32,519 bases of DNA from Bacteroidales bacterium (GCA_013138975.1 WTBR01000119.1:1-32519); one strand, 5' to 3'; shown: positions 1 through 9,155, counted from the stretch's first letter. Numbers and translations are program-made. Notes: generated by a model not told the origin, from the sequence alone.

Positions 1-522
1 AATAATTCCCTCACTATACAAGATAAACTTCGGTTCAATGAATCACCAAAAGTTTTCTTTCTGCGAATACAAAATTATTGAAAATAACTTGGATTTTAAC
101 ACAATTCAATTAAATTTCAAAATGACCTATAAATAATTTGAATTACTTTTTGCTTAGATGATTCAAAAAAACCAAGCATAGCCACTCGTGCTGAGCTTTG
201 TCGAAGTATAGCTATGGTTTTATTTTTTGAAGAAATATAAGTGAAAAAGAATCGAATTATATAGGGCATTTTGGGGTTTAATTGGTATAACTCTAAAAAT
301 GCTAAATCAAACTTTGTTTTATGAAAAATCGGCTAGATCATTTATTCAATTCCTTGAGCGAATCTTATAGCAAATGAGGCTTGCTTGTTTTCAAACTTTG
401 TATTATCTTCAAACTTTATTCACGAGTGATATTGAAACAGGGCGTAAAATCCCACCTAATTTCAAACCAAAAAACCCTAACGGTAAATGTTTGAAAGCTG
501 CATTGCATAAAATAACAGAATT
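1..522. other. Gene-less left edge
   Basis: There is no convincing coding sequence here. The stretch holds a hairpin with T-rich flanks (177-216, listed separately), and the rest is AT-rich DNA with no recognisable RNA gene. The last part leads into the metallo-beta-lactamase-fold gene at 523. I see no clear TAnnTTTG box in front of that gene. Confidence 0.5.
170..228. terminator. Hairpin with T-rich flanks, CTTCGAC/GCTCAG-type repeat
   Basis: CATAGC (177-182) pairs with GCTATG (211-216). The stem is preceded by an A run and followed by GGTTTTATTTTTT, so it could end transcription from either side. The loop carries GCTGAGCTTTGTCGAAG, the reverse complement of a CTTCGAC..GCTCAG element that recurs at 18286-18333 and 24588-24605. 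It may be a dispersed REP-like element that doubles as a terminator for a gene to the left of the window. Confidence 0.45.
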
Positions 523-1356
523 ATGAAAATATTAAGTTTAATAATAATTTTAACAGGACTTTGGATTTCATCTTTAGGTCAAGAAACAACTAAAATTGAA
601 AGAATTTCTGATGATCTGTATTATTCCGAAATCATGGATAGTACATATGTGATAATTCATAAATTCCCCGGCAAATGTAATAGTATGTTTGTTTTAGTGG
701 GTGACAATAAAGGTGTGCTTATTGATACACCTGATGAGACAACAGGAACCAAATCTTTAGTTGAATGGATTAATACAAAATTCGGAGATATTGAATTGTT
801 TGCAATCAATACAGGATTTCATTATGACAATGCCGGTGGTAATGAATATTTGTATTCAAAAGGTATAAAGATTTATGGTGCAAGTTTAACTGCAAGATTA
901 ATTGAAGAGAATGCTATCAAATCGAAAGAGAATGTTCTTGAATACACCAGTAAAAAAGAAGATAAAAAATATTTCCAAGCTTTTAGTAAGGTAAATTTTC
1001 TTCCTCCAACCGACACATTTGCAATAAATAATGGATTAAACTTAAATATAAATGGAGAGACTTTTGATATTTATTTCCCGGGAGAATCTCATACCATTGA
1101 TAATGTTGTTGTTTATTTGAAGAATAAAAAAGTTTTGTTTGGTGGGTGCATGATTTTATCAATGAATCATAAAAGACCCGGTTACATTGCAGATGCAAAT
1201 ATGATTGAATGGCCAAAATCTGTTGAAATAGTTAAAGATAGATTCAAAGACACTAAAATTGTAATTCCCGGCCATGGAGATTGGGGAGATACTCAACTAC
1301 TTTCACGAACAATTGATATATTAAATAAATGGAATACTGAAAACATCAATCCTTAA
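523..1356 (+). CDS. Exported B1/B2-like metallo-beta-lactamase-fold protein with altered zinc ligand
   Basis: A 277-residue protein with a Sec signal peptide (about 1-19), so probably periplasmic. Landmarks of subclass B1/B2 metallo-beta-lactamases are present: NTGFHYDNAGG (96-106), GESHTIDNVVVYL (H190), FGGC (C209) and IPGHG (H251). In standard B1 numbering these supply His118, Asp120, His196, Cys221 and His263. Position 116, His in B1 and Asn in B2, is Gly98 here. The residue three after the Cys, normally the substrate-binding Lys224 in B1, is Leu. This is therefore a member of the lactamase branch that may bind one zinc or act on another substrate, and resistance should not be assumed. It stands alone between non-coding stretches. 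The ATG at 523 is chosen because the signal peptide starts there. Confidence 0.85.
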   Translation: MKILSLIIILTGLWISSLGQETTKIERISDDLYYSEIMDSTYVIIHKFPGKCNSMFVLVGDNKGVLIDTPDETTGTKSLVEWINTKFGDIELFAINTGFHYDNAGGNEYLYSKGIKIYGASLTARLIEENAIKSKENVLEYTSKKEDKKYFQAFSKVNFLPPTDTFAINNGLNLNINGETFDIYFPGESHTIDNVVVYLKNKKVLFGGCMILSMNHKRPGYIADANMIEWPKSVEIVKDRFKDTKIVIPGHGDWGDTQLLSRTIDILNKWNTENINP

Positions 1357-1505
1357 GAGCAAGTTAAGACAAAGTAAGGTTTTTGTAGTTTTATGACATA
1401 AAATACGATTTAAAACTTAAAAACTGAAGACATTGAAATGCTGCAAAAAAACACTTGGTTTCAAACCTGCATTACGTTATGATGACATCTTCAAAAACGC
1501 ATTGA

Positions 1506-2195
1506 ATGAGAAATAAACTGATATATTTTGTTATACTTTTTTTAGGAGTAAATAGTATAAGTGCACAAGATGATAATTCGAAGTTGAAGATAAAATGCAA
1601 CTATTTGTTGTACTTGCCACAAAATTATGAAAATCAAACCGACACATTTCCACTTATCATATATCTTCATGGTGGCTCCATGCGCGGTGATAATTTGGAA
1701 AAGTTAAAGACTTATGGCTTACCAAAACTAATTGAAAATGGAAATCAATATAACTTTATAATAGCATCTCCCCAATGTCCGGAAAATACATATTGGTCAA
1801 GAATAAATTGGTTCGATACTTTATATCAGGAATTAAATTCGATATACAGGATTGATAAGAAAAGAATTTTTGTGACAGGAATAAGTGCTGGTGGCTTTGG
1901 AGCTTGGCATGCAGCAATGGATAATCCAGATAGAATATCTGCAATTATACCTTTATGTGGCGGTTGTAATGACTCTTTAGAAATATGTAAGATAAATCAC
2001 ATTCCCATTTGGACTTTTCATGGAACAAAAGACAATTTAATTGATATAAATGAAACAGAGAGATTAGTTCGGAGATTAAAAACCTGTAATGGAAATGTTA
2101 AATTTACTCGATTAGATAGTACAGGTCATAACATTAGACATATTTATGAGAATCAGGAAATTTATGATTGGTTCTTAAAACAAAATATTAAATAG
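1506..2195 (+). CDS. Exported alpha/beta hydrolase (PHB-depolymerase/prolyl-oligopeptidase-like esterase)
   Basis: A 229-residue serine hydrolase with a signal peptide ending near ISAQ (about residue 21). The fold is shown by YLHGGSMRGDN (oxyanion-hole HGG), the nucleophile elbow GISAGGFGAW, an acid in the GTKDNLID loop, and a late His in STGHNI. The order Ser, Asp, His and the size fit the single-domain esterases annotated as dienelactone hydrolase, phospholipase/carboxylesterase or PHB depolymerase-like. The substrate cannot be read from sequence. It lies 149 bases after the metallo-beta-lactamase-fold gene, with non-coding DNA on both sides, so it is probably transcribed alone. The first ATG gives a complete signal peptide. 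Confidence 0.82.
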   Translation: MRNKLIYFVILFLGVNSISAQDDNSKLKIKCNYLLYLPQNYENQTDTFPLIIYLHGGSMRGDNLEKLKTYGLPKLIENGNQYNFIIASPQCPENTYWSRINWFDTLYQELNSIYRIDKKRIFVTGISAGGFGAWHAAMDNPDRISAIIPLCGGCNDSLEICKINHIPIWTFHGTKDNLIDINETERLVRRLKTCNGNVKFTRLDSTGHNIRHIYENQEIYDWFLKQNIK

Positions 2196-2580
2196 AAAAC
2201 GGCACATAACATGCATTGCTACCTAAAGCATGCAGGATGCAGTATTTTAACTTTTTGCTGTGTTTAACTTTCGAGGCATCGAAATTCGATAATACTGAGC
2301 GAAACATATCCTGCTAAGCATAAATTTGCAAATCCACTTTTCAATTGATAATTAATCGAACGACCACGGACAATATGCTTCTAAAACAAAGTAGTGAAAT
2401 TGCTATATTTGAATGGACATTAAGTTAAGCTTAAATGTCTTAACTTTATAAGATCTTTATAAAAATAACTTATTCGTAGTGATTTGATACTGAACTTAGC
2501 GAAATATTCTCATAAACGAAGTGAATAATCCCACACATTTTATACATAAAGAAGAATAAAGGAAAGTGAAATTTTAAATT
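2196..2580. other. Gene-less spacer with possible promoter boxes
   Basis: Non-coding. It contains TAAATTTG (2321-2328) and TATATTTG (2402-2409), both matching the Bacteroidota -7 consensus TAnnTTTG, though no matching -33 TTTG was found. A segment GCGAAATATTCTCATAAACG near 2498 recurs in similar form near 3076, so related sequence flanks the small membrane protein gene on both sides. Confidence 0.4.
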
Positions 2581-2964
2581 ATGAACAGAGTGTTTTTTCA
2601 GAGAATTAGAATCTCAATTATTTTTTTAATAAGTAGTATTGGATTTATATTTTATAATTTTCTGGTTGAGCTGCATCCAGAAACCACTATTGCAATATTA
2701 CAAACATTATTCTTATGGACATTAATTTCATTAATACCTTCAATCTTACCTTTAATATCAAATCTGACTATAATAAAAAGAATAACCATCATTTTAGGAA
2801 TAACTATAAAATTAATCGAAAGCTTTATAGGTGTTTTATATTTATTAGACAGCACAAATGAGAATTATAAGATCTTTGGTATAACTATGATACTATTTTT
2901 TAGTGGGCTTGGATTAATAGGTATAATTTATTCATTCAAGTGGTTAAAAATGCAAGAAGAATAA
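2581..2964 (+). CDS. Small four-helix membrane protein, unknown
   Basis: A 127-residue, strongly hydrophobic protein that I do not recognise. Four membrane segments are visible at about 9-28, 37-60, 65-86 and 97-117, with a short charged tail (KWLKMQEE). There is no catalytic motif. The gene stands alone, with short related sequences (around 2498-2522 and 3075-3100) on either side, which suggests it could have been gained as a unit. Codon use is as AT-rich as that of its neighbours. It is probably a real gene, given its uninterrupted hydrophobic pattern and an ATG that begins it cleanly. Confidence 0.55.
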   Translation: MNRVFFQRIRISIIFLISSIGFIFYNFLVELHPETTIAILQTLFLWTLISLIPSILPLISNLTIIKRITIILGITIKLIESFIGVLYLLDSTNENYKIFGITMILFFSGLGLIGIIYSFKWLKMQEE

Positions 2965-3118
2965 AGTATTGCCAAGCTGTAAATGGCATCTTATAAAATT
3001 TAAGTGTGTGACGGTTCGCAATCAATTTTGCGATCTTAAACTTTTGGAGGGATATAAAATGCAGAATTATTCAACGAAATATTCTCTTAAGATGAAGTAG
3101 AAAAATTTATTTAGCCAA

Positions 3119-4636
3119 TTACATTTTCCACCTAATTGACAATATAGTGATGTCATCAAGTTGTTCCAGGCCATTTCTCCAGTTATAAAGTGTATCTATT
3201 ATTATTTCTTTTTGCAAACACATTGGTTTTTTATGAATTTCGAACAATAATTCTTTAAATCGTTTACTTGAAAATTTTCGATTACGATCTCCTCCAAATT
3301 GATCCTTATAACCATCAGAAAAAAGATATATTATATCATTATTTTTTAATTTAATCTCCTGATTACTAAAGTTTTCCTCGGTGAAATAAAAACTTACCGG
3401 AATCTTATCCCCTTTAAACTCCATAAGTTCGTTATCTCTAACAATAATTAATGAATTAAACGCTCCTGAAAAATGCATTACATTTGTTTGAGTATCTATC
3501 ATACACAAAGCCATATCTAAACCAAAATGCATTCCCAATCCAAGTTCTATAAAACGATTGCGTAATAATTCCAATGCCTGTGCCGGTCTGTCAATATCTT
3601 TTTTTCTAACTATTTCATGAAAGTAGGATATACTTAGTGCTGTTAGGAATCCGCCGGGAACTCCATGTCCTGTGCAGTCAGCAACAGTAAAGGCTAGCTT
3701 ATTTCCTGTCTTATTTAAATAATAAAAATCACCACTTACCTGATCTTTAGGTTCAAATAAAATAAAATAATCATCTAAAAATGAATCAATCACCTCATCC
3801 TTAGTTAATAATGCCTCCTGGATAGTTTTTGCGACATTAATACTCTCATTTAAATTATCATGAATTTTCTGAATTTTTCTTTTTTGCTCTTCTATATTTT
3901 CATTTAATGAAACTAATTCTTCATTATTTTGCAACAATTCTTCTTCTGTAACTTTTAATTCTTCAACATTCTCTTGTAATTGAAAAGTTCTTTTTTCTAC
4001 TATTTTTTCAAGAGATGCTGTAAGCTGTTGCAGCTTCTCATGTTCTTTTTCCCCATTTCTTATAAAAAATATTATAATTCCTATTAATATACCCGATATC
4101 ATTATCGCATTCAAGTCGAAAAATAAATCAACGATATTTTGCTTAACATCAATAGAAGCTGAGGTAATACTATCGCCAAAGAAAACAGTAATTAAGTAGA
4201 AAATAGAAACGAAAATAAACCAGTTAACTGTATTTTTCAAACCGGCTACAGCAATTGAATAAATTAAAGGTAATAATATCCAAAGTATGATCATTCCACC
4301 GGGTATAGCCTGCCCAAAGGTTAAATAAAACGACAAAGGAACTAAAGTCGTTAAAAAAATCTGGATAAAACAAGCAACTTTAAAATTCTTAAATAAATGA
4401 AAATAAATAAAATTGAGGATTAGTAATGCCACGTAAATAAGTGGAATATACGAAACAATATATAAATGCAAAAGGGCACAAACACCTCCAAATAATAAAC
4501 CACCCAAGCCCATTAAATATCCAAGTGTATTATGAAATTTCTTCTGAAATTTTATTTGGTCAGAATCCGAGTTCTCTAATCCAATTTGAATTAAAATTTG
4601 AATTAAAAAGTTAATTCTTGTCTTGCTTACTTTCAA
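3119..4636 (-). CDS. Membrane-bound SpoIIE-type PP2C protein phosphatase
   Basis: A 505-residue protein. Residues about 40-193 form six membrane helices, residues 195-275 are a Glu/Lys-rich coiled coil, and residues 280-505 are a SpoIIE/RsbU-type PP2C phosphatase. Metal-binding acids are visible in VSGDFY (D302), VADCTGHGVPGGF (D320), LFSDGYKDQ and the terminal LDDITIL. Such proteins dephosphorylate Ser/Thr on anti-anti-sigma-like or SiaC-like partners in response to a signal sensed by the membrane part. No partner gene is adjacent, but a SiaC-family protein lies 20.7 kb away at 25346 (a link by family only). The gene is divergent from the reductase at 5024, across a 387-base spacer. Confidence 0.88.
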   Translation of the reverse strand: MKVSKTRINFLIQILIQIGLENSDSDQIKFQKKFHNTLGYLMGLGGLLFGGVCALLHLYIVSYIPLIYVALLILNFIYFHLFKNFKVACFIQIFLTTLVPLSFYLTFGQAIPGGMIILWILLPLIYSIAVAGLKNTVNWFIFVSIFYLITVFFGDSITSASIDVKQNIVDLFFDLNAIMISGILIGIIIFFIRNGEKEHEKLQQLTASLEKIVEKRTFQLQENVEELKVTEEELLQNNEELVSLNENIEEQKRKIQKIHDNLNESINVAKTIQEALLTKDEVIDSFLDDYFILFEPKDQVSGDFYYLNKTGNKLAFTVADCTGHGVPGGFLTALSISYFHEIVRKKDIDRPAQALELLRNRFIELGLGMHFGLDMALCMIDTQTNVMHFSGAFNSLIIVRDNELMEFKGDKIPVSFYFTEENFSNQEIKLKNNDIIYLFSDGYKDQFGGDRNRKFSSKRFKELLFEIHKKPMCLQKEIIIDTLYNWRNGLEQLDDITILSIRWKM

Positions 4637-5023
4637 CGAATTAATTTTTTTGTATGACGATTTTATAATAAAAATGTAAAATTAACAATTAATATGAATT
4701 TCATAAGGAGTTTAAAAACACATTTAACTTAACCGCCTAAAACACAAGCACATCTCTTATCATAACAATTTAACTTTTTTTAAATTGAATAAATCTAAGA
4801 CAAATGTGTTCATATCCTCATTTATAACATACCGTTAGTTTTATTTCAAATGTATTTCTAAAAACCCAATTTGTAACAATACCAATTTAAAACATAAAGA
4901 CTGAATTCTAAATTCTATCTTCTAATTTCTGATTTCTAATTCTCGAAACTTTTACTTAACTTATTTGTTAGTTTGATATTACATAAAACTTTTACTATGT
5001 CGTAGACATATAATTAAAAAATT
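4637..5023. other. Divergent intergenic region with low-complexity tract
   Basis: No gene. A CAAATGTA at 4847-4854 reads TACATTTG on the minus strand and could be the -7 box for the phosphatase gene, although about 210 bases upstream of its start. A simple-sequence tract built from TTCTAATTTCT-like units covers 4903-4943. I saw no riboswitch-like structure. Confidence 0.35.
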
Positions 5024-6022
5024 ATGGAAGAACAAGAATTTAAAGCCTTTGTAATAGAAGAACAAAATGGAAGTTTTGTAAGAAAAATAAAAACTAAATT
5101 AATAAATGATTTACCTGCCGGAGATTTACTAATTAAAGTACACTATTCATCTTTAAACTATAAAGATGCTCTTTCTGCAAGTGGAAATAAGGGTGTAACA
5201 AAGAATTATCCACATACACCGGGAATTGATGCCGTTGGAACCATAATATCTTCTGAATCAGATAAATTCAAAATAAATGACGAAGTTATTGTCACAAGTT
5301 ATGATTTAGGCATGAATACAGATGGAGGTTTCGGTCAATATATCAGAGTTCCAGCAAATTGGGCAGTCAAGTTACCTAAGAATCTAAGCATGAAAGAGTC
5401 CATGATTCTTGGAACAGCGGGCTTAACAGCTGGAATATCTGTATTAAAAATTTCAAAAACGGTAAAACCTGATGACGGAAAAATAATTGTTTCAGGTGCA
5501 ACCGGAGGCGTTGGATCAATGAGCATTTCGATTTTAAATAAACTTGGTTACAATGTTTCTGCAATTACCGGGAAAGAAACAGAAGTAGATTATTTATTAA
5601 ATATTGGAGCAAATGAAATTATCCTAAGAAAATCTTTTGAAGCAATTGAGAATCGTCCTTTATTAAAAACTTCTTTTGCTGGTGCTATAGATACAGTTGG
5701 AGGAACTATTCTTGAGAATATTATAAAATCGATTAAGCCAATGGGAATAGTTGCTAGTTGCGGAAATGTAGCTTCTCCAAAACTGGATTTAACCGTATTC
5801 CCATTTATTTTAAGAGGTATTACTTTAACAGGAATCGCCTCGCAGGATTATCCTATGTCGCTCCGAGAAAAAGTTTGGAATAAATTAGCAAATGAGTGGA
5901 AACCCGATCAATTATCAGAAACAGCTGTTGAGATTAATCTGGAAGAACTAAATGATAAAATTGATTTAATACTAAAAGGGAAATTAAAAGGAAGAACGGT
6001 TTTGAATTTGATATCTAGCTAA
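5024..6022 (+). CDS. acuI: AcuI/YhdH-type NADPH-dependent reductase (acryloyl-CoA reductase family)
   Basis: A 332-residue cytosolic medium-chain dehydrogenase/reductase of the YhdH/YhfP branch. Evidence is SSLNYKDALSASG near residues 43-55, PHTPGIDAVGTI, and the nucleotide-binding loop SGATGGVGSMS near residue 158; there are no structural zinc cysteines. The length matches the family. Characterised members (AcuI) reduce acryloyl-CoA to propionyl-CoA with NADPH, as in DMSP or propionate metabolism; the exact substrate here is inferred. The stop is followed after one base by the ATG of the CPBP-like gene, so the two are probably one transcript with coupled translation. Confidence 0.85.
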   Translation: MEEQEFKAFVIEEQNGSFVRKIKTKLINDLPAGDLLIKVHYSSLNYKDALSASGNKGVTKNYPHTPGIDAVGTIISSESDKFKINDEVIVTSYDLGMNTDGGFGQYIRVPANWAVKLPKNLSMKESMILGTAGLTAGISVLKISKTVKPDDGKIIVSGATGGVGSMSISILNKLGYNVSAITGKETEVDYLLNIGANEIILRKSFEAIENRPLLKTSFAGAIDTVGGTILENIIKSIKPMGIVASCGNVASPKLDLTVFPFILRGITLTGIASQDYPMSLREKVWNKLANEWKPDQLSETAVEINLEELNDKIDLILKGKLKGRTVLNLISS

Positions 6023-6023
6023 A

Positions 6024-6659
6024 ATGAATAGTAGAAAACCATATTTAGTTGGAGAACTCACTTTTCTTTTTGTACTAATTCCAAGTATATTATTAATTGA
6101 AATTCATGCGCTTATTAAGGTAGGAATTGTTTTAATTGGAGTTATATATATTCTCAGGATTGTTATTAAGAATCAATTAATTACTAGAAAATCATTATAT
6201 ATATTGCCCTTAAAATCTAATTGGAAATTTATACTTATTAAATTCATAATATTAATAATATGCACAACAATTCTAATGTACATATACGATAGCGATAAAT
6301 TATTTATTGTAGTAAGAAAGAATCTGGCACTTTGGCTAGGAATAAGTATAATCTACTCCATTTTATCAGTCTTCCCACAGGAATATATTTATCGTAGTTT
6401 TTTCTTTAAGCGTTATATTGTATTATTTAAAAATCCTTATTTGTTAATCGGCATTAATGCTCTGGTTTTTTCATTTGCACATATTGGTTTTAAAAACATT
6501 TTGGTATTATTCTTAACTCTTATTGGAGGATTTATTTTTGCAATAACGTATACCAAAACAAGATCATTACTTTTCACATCTTTTGAACATGCAATTTATG
6601 GAAGTTGGCTGTTTACAGTCGGCATGGGCGAAATGTTGGCATTTCCCATGCCCGAATAA
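6024..6659 (+). CDS. CPBP-family (Rce1-like) intramembrane protease homologue with divergent motifs
   Basis: A 211-residue membrane protein with about six hydrophobic helices. The CPBP signatures are present but altered. Motif 1, usually EExxxR, is PQEYIYR (Q119, E120, R124). Motif 2 is ALVFSFAH (H153). Motif 3, usually HxxxN/D, is EHAIYG (H189, then Gly). The family includes intramembrane glutamate proteases related to Rce1 and bacteriocin self-immunity proteins. Because two motif positions are substituted, activity is uncertain. It follows the reductase gene by one base. A hairpin overlaps its last codons. Confidence 0.75.
   Translation: MNSRKPYLVGELTFLFVLIPSILLIEIHALIKVGIVLIGVIYILRIVIKNQLITRKSLYILPLKSNWKFILIKFIILIICTTILMYIYDSDKLFIVVRKNLALWLGISIIYSILSVFPQEYIYRSFFFKRYIVLFKNPYLLIGINALVFSFAHIGFKNILVLFLTLIGGFIFAITYTKTRSLLFTSFEHAIYGSWLFTVGMGEMLAFPMPE
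6620..6654 (+). terminator. Hairpin overlapping the stop region of the CPBP-like gene
   Basis: GGCATGGGCGAAATG (6621-6635) pairs with CATTTCCCATGCC (6640-6652), with one bulged base and a short loop. It ends a few bases before the stop codon. No T run follows, so it is either an mRNA 3'-end stabiliser or a weak terminator. Confidence 0.4.
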
Positions 6660-6931
6660 ATTTGTATTTCATAGCAAATATTTTGGAACAATTTATCGAA
6701 TATGCAAAATCCTTAGAACAATAAAATATAATAACAGACTTAAATTTTAATGCCAGTTCATAGAATAATTGGCACAAACAGATAACTTTCAGCTTATGGT
6801 GGAAGAATTTGGAGAAAAAAAATGGCTCCTTGATTTTGGAAAATCAAACATATTTTAAACAAAAGTTCAAATTAAACAAAGCTTTAAAGGTTTTTGCTTT
6901 ATTTTGCAAAGTGCAAAAATATTTTTAAAAA

Positions 6932-8044
6932 ATGTTAAAGAACGAATCAGGATTAGTATTTACAATTTCAGGCAAAGAAATACAGGCTGATCGCCCGGTG
7001 CCTATCACTTCGAATATAGATGTGGTTCCATATAAACGTCGAATGGATCCGCAAGATGCTGTTGAAGCACTCATTGATGGATATTCTGTTTTAATAGTTG
7101 ATTTTTATAGTAGTGGACTTACAGTATTAAGTGAGCTGAAAAATTACCTTAAGAAAAAGCACTCCGATCAATCATTTCAGGGACAACGCGATTACCGTTC
7201 GGAGTTTCGCGAACTTTCGCATCGATTATTGCTATTAGTAAACAACAATAAATTAGTTGTAAGAAAAGCACCCGAAATTGGTTGGCTTAAAACACTATAT
7301 CCCGGATTAAATGAGTTTTTATTGCCCTTTCCTCAAATTCAAGGTTTAAACAGCGCATGGCAATGGTACGAGAAAGGCATTTCTATTCCGGGTTTAGAGA
7401 AGAAAATACATCCTTTTTTCGGAACATACTTCCCTACCCGATTCGAGCATTTAAAACTTTTCGATAACTGGCTAAAACAATATACGGGAGAAAAAAAATC
7501 AGCAATAGATATAGGGATTGGCAGTGGAGTACTCTCTTTCATGATGTTGAAACAGCGTTTTGAAAAAATCTATGGAACAGATTCTAATCCGAATGTAATT
7601 ATTGGCTTAAACCAAGATCTAAATAAAAACAGGCTACTTTCGAAAATGGATTTATTTCATGGCGATTTGTTTGCCAACTGCAATTTAAAAACAGAATTAA
7701 TTGTATTTAATCCACCCTGGATTCCTGCATCTCACGATTTAGATGGAATAGATAAAGCTATTTATTACGATACCGATTTGTTTCCACGTTTTTTTGCTGA
7801 AGCTGAAAAACACCTGACAGCCAACGGAAGAGTCGTTCTTATATTTTCGAATTTAGCACAAATAACTAAAGCCGGAGAGAATCATCCTATCGAAGAAGAA
7901 TTATCTAACGGAGGACGATTTCAAAAAGAATTATTCATACAAAAAGAGGTTGGTCAGGCTTCTAAAAACACACGAAGAAATCAAAACTGGCGTACATCCG
8001 AAATGGTAGAATTATGGGTTTTAAAATTACGTGATTCTAAATAA
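6932..8044 (+). CDS. Class I SAM methyltransferase with HemK-like NPPW motif
   Basis: A 370-residue cytosolic protein. Residues 185-330 form a Rossmann methyltransferase domain with SAM motif DIGIGSG (193-199), the acidic end of beta-2 (YGTDSNP, D217) and the catalytic NPPW (260-263). NPPY/W motifs are found in enzymes that methylate amide or exocyclic nitrogens of proteins, rRNA or DNA (HemK/PrmC, RsmC-like 'small' methyltransferases). The first 160 residues are a separate domain I do not recognise, perhaps for substrate binding. The gene is alone, and the ATG at 6932 follows an A/T-rich leader without a clear Shine-Dalgarno sequence. Confidence 0.8.
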   Translation: MLKNESGLVFTISGKEIQADRPVPITSNIDVVPYKRRMDPQDAVEALIDGYSVLIVDFYSSGLTVLSELKNYLKKKHSDQSFQGQRDYRSEFRELSHRLLLLVNNNKLVVRKAPEIGWLKTLYPGLNEFLLPFPQIQGLNSAWQWYEKGISIPGLEKKIHPFFGTYFPTRFEHLKLFDNWLKQYTGEKKSAIDIGIGSGVLSFMMLKQRFEKIYGTDSNPNVIIGLNQDLNKNRLLSKMDLFHGDLFANCNLKTELIVFNPPWIPASHDLDGIDKAIYYDTDLFPRFFAEAEKHLTANGRVVLIFSNLAQITKAGENHPIEEELSNGGRFQKELFIQKEVGQASKNTRRNQNWRTSEMVELWVLKLRDSK

Positions 8045-8100
8045 AGTATGTTTTCCTTAAAGAAAAAATATTTATACTTAACTCTACTTTACTACTTTAA

Positions 8101-8175
8101 AACAAGAATAACTAACACCGGCGTTTATGCCGATAAAACAAGAATTCAAGCAATCCGGGCTTGAGCCCAAAATAC
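8101..8175. repeat. Composite REP-like repeat, copy 1
   Basis: Starts AATAACTAACACC, followed by a small hairpin CGGC..GCCG (about 8118-8132), a spacer, then GCAATCC and the palindrome GGGCTTGAGCCC (8157-8168). The same order of parts occurs in copy 2 near 8396. Paired short palindromes in intergenic DNA are the hallmark of REP/REPIN elements. Confidence 0.6.
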
Positions 8176-8395
8176 ATCAAGTTATATAGTAAGAAAACTT
8201 GAAAAAAAAGTTTGAAGAATTTATATAAAAAGTATAACTTTGTGCGAATTAAAGTCCAATTTTAATTTGCATATAATACTACAGCATAAATGTCGTAGTT
8301 AATAAATAACTTATCTGCACTTCCTGACTACCGTTAGGTAAGTTAGAGTAGAAAAAATAAATGCGGAATTCGTAAACTAGTTAATAAGTTTAAAA

Positions 8396-8490
8396 ATAAA
8401 ATAACGAACACCATCCTTCAGGGCGGTGAGAAATAGTAAATAAAGCAATCGGGCTATAGCCCACAAAATATTTCAGGGGCTAAATCCCTG
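8396..8490. repeat. Composite REP-like repeat, copy 2, plus extra hairpin
   Basis: Starts AAATAACGAACACC, followed by an imperfect hairpin CACCATCCT/AGGGCGGTG, then GCAATC and the palindrome GGGCTATAGCCC (8451-8462). A further hairpin CAGGG..CCCTG lies at 8474-8490. It is equivalent to copy 1 with the internal hairpin sequences changed but the pairing kept. Confidence 0.6.
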
Positions 8491-8616
8491 TATAATTTTG
8501 TTTTATCTTCCACCATAACTACCTGCCGAATAATGTTCTTTGGCAAGCGGGAGTGACAGAGTTAGTCATACAAATATTAAAGTTGTAAAATCGAATTAAT
8601 TAAAATCGAATAAAAA

Positions 8617-9096
8617 ATGGAATTTAAAGGAATACAACGGACACAATCTTACACTCAAATAAACAATGGAAATATCGAACAGGTTTTTTCTCTTCTTTGT
8701 CCTGTTCGCGAAAAGGATTGGCAGGATGGATGGAATTACAAAATGATTTATTCAAAATCAGGATTAATTGAAAAAGGTTGCGTTTTTTCTACTCCAAATA
8801 ACGGAGTACTTGATACAATATGGCAAGTTACCCAATATGATAATACTAACTATAGAATCGAGTTTTTAAGACTAAATCCAGAAGAAAATGTTGTGAAAAT
8901 TAATATCCAACTGGAAAAAATTAGCGAACAACTGACCAAAGCTGTGATAAACTATCAATACACGGGCTTAAATGAGGAGCAAAATAAATTTATTGAAACG
9001 GGATTAAAAAAGGCTTTCACAAACTCTATGAAATGGTTGGATAAAGCATTAAATCACTATCTGGAAACAGGAAAAATGCTAAAAAAAGACAAGTAA
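8617..9096 (+). CDS. SRPBCC/START-like domain protein
   Basis: A 159-residue soluble protein without a signal peptide. The pattern of an N-terminal strand (GIQRTQSYTQI), the helix NNGNIEQVFSLLCPVRE, alternating beta strands and a long C-terminal amphipathic helix (from about residue 120) fits the SRPBCC fold. Members bind small hydrophobic ligands; none can be named here. Identification rests on fold pattern only. The gene faces the response-regulator gene at 9271 tail to tail, with a copy of a 98-base palindromic repeat between them. Confidence 0.6.
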   Translation: MEFKGIQRTQSYTQINNGNIEQVFSLLCPVREKDWQDGWNYKMIYSKSGLIEKGCVFSTPNNGVLDTIWQVTQYDNTNYRIEFLRLNPEENVVKINIQLEKISEQLTKAVINYQYTGLNEEQNKFIETGLKKAFTNSMKWLDKALNHYLETGKMLKKDK

Positions 9097-9155
9097 AGTA
9101 CTTTTATTCTCTCAAGAATTCAAGCTCCCAATAATTCAATCCTCTGGGCTTGGAC

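Larger units (their letters stand above)
8045..8616. other. Gene-less region carrying two composite palindromic repeats
   Basis: No coding sequence. Two related composite repeats lie at about 8101-8175 and 8396-8490 (listed separately). The DNA between them is AT-rich, with no recognisable gene or RNA. Confidence 0.5.

Noticed and set aside
1357..2580. Classical integron cassette array around the first three genes
   Set aside because: The spacers at 1357-1505 and 2196-2580 contain small inverted repeats and GCATTACGTTAT-like words, but I could not align them with each other or with attC core sites well enough to support a claim.
4903..4943. CRISPR or phase-variable tandem repeat
   Set aside because: The TTCTAATTTCT-like tract is irregular, short and without unique spacers; it is treated as low-complexity DNA.
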